DNA from: an uncultured Eubacteriales bacterium
Lineage (GTDB): Bacteria; Bacillota; Clostridia; Oscillospirales; CAG-272
Length of the DNA: 8,047 nucleotides
Assembly (NCBI GenBank): GCA_934481325.1
Contig: CAKSPL010000046.1
Coordinates: 1-8,047 of the forward strand
Reading direction: 5' to 3'
Part shown: positions 1 to 6,000 of the stretch, piece after piece
Position numbering within the stretch: the first letter of the stretch is position 1
Layout: every line of letters starts with the position of its first letter
The notes under the pieces: generated by a model
Databases searched by the model: none
What the model was told of the DNA's origin: nothing
The model's input: the letters and a program-made list of their open reading frames with translations, nothing else
Made by a program: the position numbers and the translations under genes

Positions 1-168
1 ACCGTCCGCATAGCGCAGATTTTCACGGAACAGCTCCGCCGCCGCCCGCGCCATTGCCATTGTCTGCTCTTCCAAGGATTCCCGCACGGCAAGCACGCCG
101 CGTCTGCCGTCAATCGTGGGGCGGATACCGATCACGGGTTTTCTCAAAATTTCCTGATAACAGGGCAT
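1..168 (-). CDS. fucI: L-fucose isomerase, N-terminal fragment (cut by window edge)
   Basis: This is the first 56 codons of L-fucose isomerase, the cytoplasmic enzyme that converts L-fucose to L-fuculose in the first step of fucose catabolism. The visible protein starts MPCYQEILRK and carries the family's N-terminal signature PVIGIRPTIDGRRG, followed by VRESLEEQTMAMA, which closely matches the E. coli FucI N-terminus as I recall it. The Mn-binding and catalytic residues lie outside the window, so intactness cannot be judged. The ATG at 168 is chosen because AGGAGG lies 8 nt upstream (182-177) and the family motif begins a few residues later. An AraC-type regulator is transcribed divergently 108 bp away, which fits substrate-induced control. 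L-arabinose isomerase is a different family and does not share this motif. The assignment is strong despite the truncation. Confidence 0.87.
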   Translation of the reverse strand, partial: MPCYQEILRKPVIGIRPTIDGRRGVLAVRESLEEQTMAMARAAAELFRENLRYADG

Positions 169-195
169 AAAAAGCACCTCCTTTTGTATTTACAC

Positions 196-224
196 TTGAA
201 TTATATCACACACCGTGCTATAAT
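196..224 (+). promoter_or_regulatory. Promoter of the AraC-type regulator gene
   Basis: TTGAAT at 196-201 and TATAAT at 219-224 are separated by exactly 17 bp. The -10 box is perfect and the -35 matches four of six consensus bases. Transcription would begin near 231, inside the right operator arm, giving a leader of about 46 nt. A dimer bound to both arms would cover this promoter, so autoregulation is likely. Confidence 0.7.
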
Positions 225-228
225 TCTT
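200..228 (-). promoter_or_regulatory. Promoter of fucI
   Basis: On the minus strand TATAAT is complementary to 200-205. The hexamer 17 bp upstream is AAGAAT (complement of 223-228), a poor -35. A perfect -10 with a poor -35 is typical of promoters that need an activator, which fits positive control by the divergent AraC-type protein. The start would fall near 193. The -10 overlaps the -35 of the opposing promoter, so the two polymerase sites occupy the same DNA. Confidence 0.6.
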
Positions 229-276
229 GTGTAAATACCCCTCATTTTCGGTACAAAATTCACTTTTGAGGTGCTT

Positions 277-1140
277 ATGAAATATATGGAGCTGAACGAA
301 GGGAAAACGCACGGCAGTGCGGATTTTCCCTTTCAGCATTACGCTGTGGATGCCACCCACCCGCAATTCCGGATGCCGCCGCACTGGCACCGGGAATTTG
401 AAATCATCCGTGTAAGCGCGGGGAGCCTTTCGGCGCACCTGGACAACCGTCCGTTTACGCTCTCCCCGGGAGACTGCCTTTTTTGTGCGGGCGGCACCGT
501 ACATCGCGCAGAGCCGCTAAGCGCGGACTGCCGCTATGAATGTGCGGTGTTTGATATGGGGCTTTTGCGCCGTGCCGGCTGCTCCGCGATTGACGCGTAC
601 TTTTCGCCGCTTGTCCACCGCACCCGCACGGTCGCTCCTTTTTTTGCGGCGGATGACCCGGTGTTCTCCCCTCTTTTGGGGCGGCTTTTTTCGGATGCGG
701 TCAGCCGTGCGCCGGGGGCGCAGACGGCATTGGTGGGGGAGCTGTATCTGCTGTTTTCCCTGTTTTACCGGGAGGGGCGCGTGGAGGATGCCCCTGCGGG
801 ACTGCACCGGAAAGCCCAGAGCCGCACTGCGGCAAAGCTGTTGGATTATATGGAGGAACACCTGACCGAGCCGCTGACGCTTGCCGGGCTTGCCGCAGTT
901 TCGGGATTTACGGCGCGCTATCTCTGCCGGTTTTTCCGGGCTTATACCGCAATGACCCCGATACAGTATCTGAATGCGCGGCGCGTGGAGCGCGCGTGCG
1001 CAGAATTGCGGGAGGGCAAAAGCGTAACCGCCGCCGCGCTGGACTGCGGATTTTGCGACGTCAGCTATTTTTCCCGCGTGTTTCGCAAATACAAGGGGTG
1101 TTCCCCCGCCGGATATCAGAAAAAGACCGGGCAGAGCTGA
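277..1140 (+). CDS. AraC/XylS-family transcriptional regulator (likely controls fucI)
   Basis: This is a 287-residue cytoplasmic DNA-binding regulator of normal family length. Residues about 25-95 resemble an AraC-type cupin sensor domain: PPHWHREFEII (H36, H38, E40) is followed by SPGDCLFCAGGTVHRAEP, typical of sugar-responsive members. Residues about 200-281 form the paired helix-turn-helix domain. The first runs from TLAGLAAVSGF through the PIQYLNARRVERA helix, and the second is VTAAALDCGFCDVSYFSRVFRKYKGCSPAGY, given here as the family's usual C-terminal signature. An upstream GTG at 271 is in frame, but GAGG at 268-271 sits 5 nt before the ATG at 277, so that ATG is preferred. The gene is divergent from fucI and shares its operator. 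An L-fucose or L-fuculose effector is inferred from context only. Confidence 0.9.
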   Translation: MKYMELNEGKTHGSADFPFQHYAVDATHPQFRMPPHWHREFEIIRVSAGSLSAHLDNRPFTLSPGDCLFCAGGTVHRAEPLSADCRYECAVFDMGLLRRAGCSAIDAYFSPLVHRTRTVAPFFAADDPVFSPLLGRLFSDAVSRAPGAQTALVGELYLLFSLFYREGRVEDAPAGLHRKAQSRTAAKLLDYMEEHLTEPLTLAGLAAVSGFTARYLCRFFRAYTAMTPIQYLNARRVERACAELREGKSVTAAALDCGFCDVSYFSRVFRKYKGCSPAGYQKKTGQS

Positions 1141-1154
1141 CTGCCCGGTTTTTT
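1126..1154. terminator. Bidirectional intrinsic terminator overlapping a stop codon
   Basis: A perfect 9-bp stem, ACCGGGCAG (1126-1134) with CTGCCCGGT (1141-1149), encloses a 6-nt loop and is followed by TTTTTT on the plus strand. On the minus strand the stem is followed by CTTTTT, so it can also end the converging membrane-protein operon that stops at 1161. The loop and left arm include the last codons and the TGA of the regulator gene, so only 20 bp separate the two converging reading frames. Confidence 0.9.
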
Positions 1155-1160
1155 CGTACC

Positions 1161-1733
1161 TTAGCGGCGGCGTTTGGCATTGCGGACGGTAAAATACAGA
1201 AACAGAAGCGCAAACGCAAATGCGGCAAAAGCAAGAAAATACAGGAACGAGCGATCGCGGATGCTCGGCTTTGCCACCTCCCACGCGCCGAAGGTGATGA
1301 GAAAAATACAGCCGCACAGCCGCAGAAACGCATTCCGCTCCGCCGATTTGGTGCCTTTTTGCTGATAGACGCGCACGGCTTCGGTTACGCCGCGCAACCA
1401 GATGACAAACCCGATGCAGGCGCAAAGAGAAAGCGTGGAAAGCAACGGCACATTGAGGAACTGGCACGCCGCCTGCCCCACGGCACAAAGCAATACCAGC
1501 ACGATTTCACCGAAGATGAAATACCGGGATTTGCCCGTATAGCGCGCGGAAAGCGGAAACAGGCAAAGCACCGCGTAAACGGCAAGCATCACCCCCGTAA
1601 AAATCCGCAGGATGTCCCGCGCGAAGGAAAATCCCTTCACCTCCATCGCACCGAGCAACAGCACCGTGCTGAAAGCCGCCAGCAGAATCGTGGCAACCAG
1701 CGTAAACGCCTTGTTTTTGATCATCTTATCCAT
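1161..1733 (-). CDS. Six-helix integral membrane protein, unknown function
   Basis: I do not recognise this 190-residue protein. It has about six hydrophobic segments, at roughly 9-30, 40-61, 71-93, 98-115, 136-153 and 163-184. The loops are short, there is no signal peptidase site, and the tail is strongly basic (NAKRRR), suggesting a cytoplasmic C-terminus. No catalytic motif is visible. Three in-frame ATG codons are possible. The one at 1733 is chosen because AGGAGG (1748-1743) lies 9 nt upstream, whereas the ATG at 1742 abuts the Shine-Dalgarno. With this start the gene begins 1 nt after the stop of the upstream M50-like gene, whose last codons carry the ribosome site, so the two are probably translationally coupled and may work together in the membrane. 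The size and helix number recall small six-helix families such as HdeD, but I see no specific match. Confidence 0.75.
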   Translation of the reverse strand: MDKMIKNKAFTLVATILLAAFSTVLLLGAMEVKGFSFARDILRIFTGVMLAVYAVLCLFPLSARYTGKSRYFIFGEIVLVLLCAVGQAACQFLNVPLLSTLSLCACIGFVIWLRGVTEAVRVYQQKGTKSAERNAFLRLCGCIFLITFGAWEVAKPSIRDRSFLYFLAFAAFAFALLFLYFTVRNAKRRR

Positions 1734-1734
1734 T

Positions 1735-2562
1735 TTATTCATCCTCCTTGGAAACGGTCGGGGCAAAAAAGCCGATCACCGTAGCATACAAAAACGCAAA
1801 CGCGACCCACCCCGCTGCAAACAAAAGTGCCAGTGAAAACAGTGCCAGAAGATACATAAAGAACGAGCAGAACGCCCCCAGCACCATCCGGCGGATGCGC
1901 TCGTCAAACAGGCAAAGTGCGCCCGAAAACAGAAAGAGAAGCCCCACCACGGCGAGAATCCCGCCGAATGCGTCACGCAAATCCGCCGGTGTGAGCAATA
2001 CCGAAAAGGCAAGCAGGAGCATCAGCACACAACCGATGATTTTCGGAAGCACCGCGGTTTTTCCGTCCCGGAAGACGGAGGGGATAAAGTGAAGCGCGGT
2101 TGTGGCATATGCACCGATGCCGGCACTGCTCTCCCGCAGGGTGCCGATTTCCTCCGCGAAGGAGAAAAACGCCCCGTGAAAGCAGGAAAGAGCCACCACC
2201 AGTACCGCAAAAAGCCCCATCACCACGGGACCCAGCGCGAAAAAGAAGTTGCCCACCACGGCAAGCGGGTTTTTCGGGTTATAGGAGTGGTCGAGAAACC
2301 CGTATTCCCCGTCCTCGGCGTGCGGGTCAAAAAAGCAGATGTCCTCAATCCGATGGGCAAAGAGGAAGCAGGCAACCGCCTGCCCCGCCACCCGAACGGG
2401 AACCGAAAGCACCGAAACCGCCAGCAGGAGGGGCTTTCCGTTCTCGGGCGTGACGAACAGGCAAAACAGCCGCCGGCAACAGTAAATCAGCAGTCCGAAT
2501 ACCGCAAACGGAACGAGACTGTACAGTAACAGCTGTGCAAAGCAGGAAAGAAACCGCGCCAC
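1735..2562 (-). CDS. Multi-pass membrane protein resembling M50-type metallopeptidases, active site apparently lost
   Basis: This 275-residue membrane protein has hydrophobic segments near 10-30, 46-68, 101-127, 172-192, 200-217 and 227-268. Residues 63-117, which include AVACFLFAHRIEDICFFDP, GFLDHSYNP and VGNFFFALGPVVMG, resemble a group of Clostridial M50-like membrane metallopeptidases as I remember them. In those proteins HExxH precedes an A-C-x-L-F stretch, then an LF-P strand, a G-Y-V-x-H-x-Y motif and GNFFIGIAP. TPADLRDAFGG (191-201) also fits that group's SPADLKGA segment. Here the expected HExxH position reads RVAGQ (57-61), so the zinc ligands and the glutamate are missing. The start is GTG at 2562 with GGAGG 7 nt upstream. 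The frame extends further upstream, but without a comparable ribosome site and across the rnpB promoter. It is the first gene of a two-gene operon. The family call is from memory and moderate. Confidence 0.6.
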   Translation of the reverse strand: MARFLSCFAQLLLYSLVPFAVFGLLIYCCRRLFCLFVTPENGKPLLLAVSVLSVPVRVAGQAVACFLFAHRIEDICFFDPHAEDGEYGFLDHSYNPKNPLAVVGNFFFALGPVVMGLFAVLVVALSCFHGAFFSFAEEIGTLRESSAGIGAYATTALHFIPSVFRDGKTAVLPKIIGCVLMLLLAFSVLLTPADLRDAFGGILAVVGLLFLFSGALCLFDERIRRMVLGAFCSFFMYLLALFSLALLFAAGWVAFAFLYATVIGFFAPTVSKEDE

Positions 2563-2612
2563 GCGCTCACCTCCAAGGGGGACACCGCCCCGTACTGTTT
2601 TTTGTTTGGGTC

Positions 2613-2641
2613 TTGACTTTTCTCCCACGCCGTGTTATACT
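2613..2641 (+). promoter_or_regulatory. rnpB promoter
   Basis: TTGACT at 2613-2618 and TATACT at 2636-2641 are separated by 17 bp, each matching five of six consensus bases. The predicted start near 2648 coincides with the first base of the RNase P RNA P1 helix, as expected for a stable RNA. This is a strong constitutive sigma-A-type promoter. Confidence 0.85.
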
Positions 2642-2647
2642 TTTGAG

Positions 2648-2998
2648 GAACTTCATCAAACGGCCGCGCGGTATGTTGCCGAAAGGTATTACCGTGAGGA
2701 AAGTCCGGGCTTCACAGGGCAGGATAGTTGATAACGTCAACCGCAGGTGACTGCCGGGAAAGTGCAACAGAAATAAACCGCCCGCAAGGGTAAGGATGGA
2801 AAGGCGAGGTAAGAGCTCACCCACTCCTATGGTGACATAGGTTTGCTGTAAACCCTATCCGAAGCAACACCGTATGGGGGATGCCTGCCCGGCATATTCC
2901 CCCGGGTGGCACGGGAGTTTCTCCCGAAGCTCGCCGGTGACGGCGAGCGAAGATTGATGGCCGTTCACGACAGAACCCGGCTTACAGGTGGAGTTTGG
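2648..2998 (+). ncRNA. rnpB: RNase P RNA, bacterial type A
   Basis: This is the catalytic RNA of ribonuclease P, which removes 5' leaders from pre-tRNAs together with the RnpA protein. The universal core is present: GAGGAAAGTCCGGGCT at 2696-2711, GTGCAACAGAAA near 2762-2773, the GGTAAGAG segment near 2808-2815 and ACAGAACCCGGCTTA at 2970-2984, which closes the P4 pseudoknot region. The P1 helix pairs AACTTCATC (2649-2657) with GGTGGAGTT (2987-2995), allowing G-U pairs, and fixes both ends. A GGGTGGC stretch near 2905-2911 supplies the GGU thought to pair with the tRNA CCA end. A hairpin GCTCGCC/GGCGAGC near 2930-2949 corresponds to P18. The length of about 350 nt is typical of type A. Reading frames across this segment are not genes. 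Confidence 0.96.
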
Positions 2999-3001
2999 AA
3001 A

Positions 3002-3029
3002 GCTGCCGCATTTTTGCGGCGGCTTTTTT
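3002..3029 (+). terminator. rnpB intrinsic terminator
   Basis: The 9-bp stem GCTGCCGCA (3002-3010) with TGCGGCGGC (3015-3023), containing one G-U pair, has a TTTT loop and is followed by six T residues at 3024-3029. It lies just beyond the P1 helix of the RNase P RNA. Confidence 0.9.
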
Positions 3030-3060
3030 CTTTCCCCCGTGCGCGCACGGGGGAAAGAAA
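3027..3060. repeat. 34-bp perfect palindrome at the rnpB/ftsK convergence
   Basis: Positions 3027-3060 form an uninterrupted palindrome with 17-bp arms centred between 3043 and 3044. Its core is CCCCCGTGCG/CGCACGGGGG and its feet are TTTCTTT/AAAGAAA. The left foot uses the last T residues of the rnpB terminator. Neither strand has a T tract directly after the stem, so it is not a standard intrinsic terminator, yet it is the strongest hairpin downstream of the ftsK stop at 3088. It probably helps end or protect the ftsK transcript, which is an inference. Confidence 0.75.
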
Positions 3061-3087
3061 TTTCCGGCAGAGCAGTACGCGGCAAAC

Positions 3088-6000
3088 TCAGATGAAATCG
3101 TCGGGATCGTCGGAGAATCCGCCGTCGCTCTCCATTTTTGCCGCATACTGCTCAGCGGTAATCAGCACCCGGCGGGGCTTGTTGCCGTCCGCAGGGCTGA
3201 CGATGCCCAACTCCTCCATCCGGTCAATCAGCTTTGCCGCACGCCCGTAGCCGATGGAAAGTCTCCTTTGCAGGAGAGAGGTGGCAACCTTTTGGGATTC
3301 CACGGCAAGGCGCACCGCCTTGTTGAAAATCGCATCCTCACCGCTGTCCCCGTCATCGGCAAAATCATCGTCACCCGACTTATGGTTGGCGGATTCCGCG
3401 CGCGCCATTTCCACTTCCAGCTGATTCATAAACTCTTCATTATAATGAACCGTTTCGTTATGCTCGCGGATATAGGTCACCACGCGGTCGATTTCCCCGT
3501 CCGAAACAAAGGCACCCTGCACACGCGCGGGCTTCTTGACCCCTACCGGGAGGTACAGCATATCGCCCCGCCCGGTCAGTGCTTCGGCACCGTTGGTATC
3601 CAATATCGTGCGTGAATCCACCTGTTGCTGTACCGTAAACGCGATACGGGAGGGGATATTTGCTTTCAGCTTACCGGTAATCACATCCACGGAAGGACGC
3701 TGTGTACCGATAATCAGGTGAATCCCCGCGGCACGCGCCTTTTGCGCGAGGCGGCAGGTAAAGGTTTCGGGGTCGTTGTTGGTCACGCTCATTTTCAGGT
3801 CGGCAAACTCGTCAATCACGATTACCATCTTCGGCAGATGTTCGCGCTCAGGGTCGTTTTTCACCGCCTCGTTATAGCTGTCAATCTCGCGCACCCCCAC
3901 GTCCCGCATCAGGGCATAGCGGCGGTCCATTTCCGCCACCGCGCAGGCAAGCACGCCCACGGCGCGCTTCATATCGGTCACAATCGGCATATACAGGTGC
4001 GGGATATGCTCGTAAAGCGAAAACTCCACCTGCTTTGGGTCAATCAGAATCAGGCGCAGATCCGCCGGGGTAGTTTTGTACATCAGCCCGATCAGAATGG
4101 TATTGATACAGACCGATTTACCGGAGCCGGTGGTGCCGGCAATCAGCAGATGCGGCATTTTGGCAAGATCGCACATCTGAATATTGCCGCCGATTCCGAT
4201 GCCCAGCGGCACCTCCAACGGCTTGTCGGATTTTCTGTATTCCTCGGCTTCCAGCAGGGTGCGCATATACACGGTTTCGCGATCGGCGTTCGGCACCTCA
4301 ATCCCGATGGCGGGCTTGCCGGGGATCGGTGCCTCAATGCGCACCTGCGCCGCCATATTCAACGAAATATCGTCAATATGATTGGTCACCGAGCGCACGC
4401 TGGTGCCGACTTCCGGGCGCAGCTCGTACCTGGTGATGGTAGGTCCGCGGGAGCACTGGATGTCCTCCTGAATCCGCACGTTGAAGCTGGCAAGGGTGGC
4501 ACGCAACGCCTCCTTTTTTTCCGCCATTTCCTCGGTGTGATCCACGTTTTTGTTCTGATGATCTTCGTTGAGCAGGGTCAGGGGAGGAAGCACGAAATCA
4601 CGGGCGGGAGCAGGCGTGCGCGCAGGCGGTTCCTGCCGCACCGGCTCGGCTTTTGCCCGCACGGGTTCCCTTGCGGGTTCCCTCACCGGCTCCGCCGTGG
4701 CACGCACGGTGCCGCCTGCGGCAAAATCGCCTTTGCGGGGAGCGGTGCCGTCATTTTCGGGTGCCGCAGGAGCGGCGGCTCCCCTGAGGGAGTCCGTTCC
4801 GTATGCCCGCACCGGGTCGGCAACACGCTCCGCGGCTCCGGTTACGGTTGCTCTGGTTGCCGTGCGGAATGCGGCGGAAACGCCCTCCCGCGCGGGGGCG
4901 GGGGCGGCAGGACGGGCAAAGGAGATTTCATCCGGAATGCCGTCGTCCTCATCCTCGATTTCTTCGGCTCCGAACGGAGCAGGGTTGTCCGCATTTTCGG
5001 TTCTTCCGGTTCCGAACGGAGCGGAGCTGTCCGCATTTCCGGTTCTTCCGGTTCCGAACGGAGCGGGGTTGTCCGCATTTCCGGTTCTTCCGGTTCCGAA
5101 CGGAGCGGGGTTGTCCGCCTGTGCAATATCATTGTCCGCAAGCGAAAATCCGGTTTTTCCGTCCGGGGTTCGGTCGTTCTTTCTCCCGTTATCCGGGCGG
5201 AAGGGGTCGGCAGGCACATTCTCCCTTGCGGGTTGCGCCCCGCCTCGCCCGAAATCTTCTTCAAAATCCGGTTCCGCGCTTCGCGGCGGCACACGGTCGG
5301 CAGGCTCGGTTTTTACGGCACTGCCGCCCGCATACAGTTCATTATCCCCGAATTCATCATCCGAAACAACTTCCGTTTCGGGTTCTTCCTCCTCGGGGAA
5401 TGCCGCTTTTCTGCCGTAATCGGCTTTGCCGAAGGCCCCCTGCCCCCCGGCGTTGCCGATGGAGCCTTCCGCATAATTCTGATGAATCCCGAACGGAGAA
5501 AACCCGTTTACAGGGGGATCCCCGGGCGTTCCGGACGGCGCACCGCCGGTGTTTTTCGCCTCATCCGGCTCTTTTGCCGGGGCGGGAGACTCCGGGATGC
5601 TCTGCCGGATTCCGAACGGAGAATATCCGGTAGAGGGAACCGTATGTCCCGCTTTTCCTGCCGGCTCCGAGGGGATATTCCGATGAATGCCGAAGGGCGA
5701 ATACCCTTCCGGCGGGATGCTCTCCCCTGCCGGTGTTCCTGCCGTGGCGTGGGGTTGCGCGGAATTTTTCTCTCCGCTCTCCGCGCCGGTATACCGGCTT
5801 TTCGGTTCTTCCGTTCTCGGCAGAGAAAACGGAGAAAATCCGTTCGTCTGCTCCTCCGGCGTGCGGGCAGATTCCGTGCCGGATGCCGTTTGCGCGGTGC
5901 CGGATACCGAGCCTGCGGGAGACGGACTCACAGGGGTTGCCTTTGCGGGCGTTCCGCCCACCGGATAACCTGTCCCGCCCGGTTGTTCGCTTGCGGGGAA

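Larger units (their letters stand above)
186..238. promoter_or_regulatory. Inverted-repeat operator between fucI and the AraC-type gene
   Basis: Two 20-bp arms, 186-205 and 219-238, are inverted copies matching at 18 of 20 positions, separated by a 13-bp spacer. The outer 10 bp of each arm are GTATTTACAC and its exact complement, and the inner 8 bp are GAATTATA and its exact complement. The only mismatch is the dinucleotide at 196-197 versus 227-228. Each arm holds the -10 box of one divergent promoter. RhaR and RhaS, the AraC-family regulators of rhamnose genes, are known to bind inverted half-sites of about 17 bp with a spacer of similar length, so this looks like the regulator's binding site. 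Binding itself is an inference. Confidence 0.8.

Noticed and set aside
517..1488. Minus-strand open frame of 323 codons
   Set aside because: It crosses the AraC-type gene antisense, the bidirectional terminator and the downstream membrane gene in another frame. Its composition is Arg/Cys-rich and it has no ribosome site I could support.
996..1784. Plus-strand open frame of 262 codons
   Set aside because: It runs through a terminator and lies antisense to the coupled membrane genes, and its Lys/Arg/Gln-rich product is typical of an antisense shadow.
2563..2628. Upstream extension of the M50-like gene to an ATG at 2628
   Set aside because: The extra 22 residues are hydrophilic, would start within the rnpB promoter region, and lack a good ribosome site, whereas the GTG at 2562 has GGAGG at ideal spacing.
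2906..3250. Open frames across the RNase P RNA and the palindrome
   Set aside because: The segment is explained by a structured RNA and its terminator. The FPRARTGER-like peptides arise from reading the palindrome in different frames.
4961..5118. Repeats considered as a CRISPR array
   Set aside because: The repeats are contiguous 42-bp units without unique spacers and lie in frame within ftsK.
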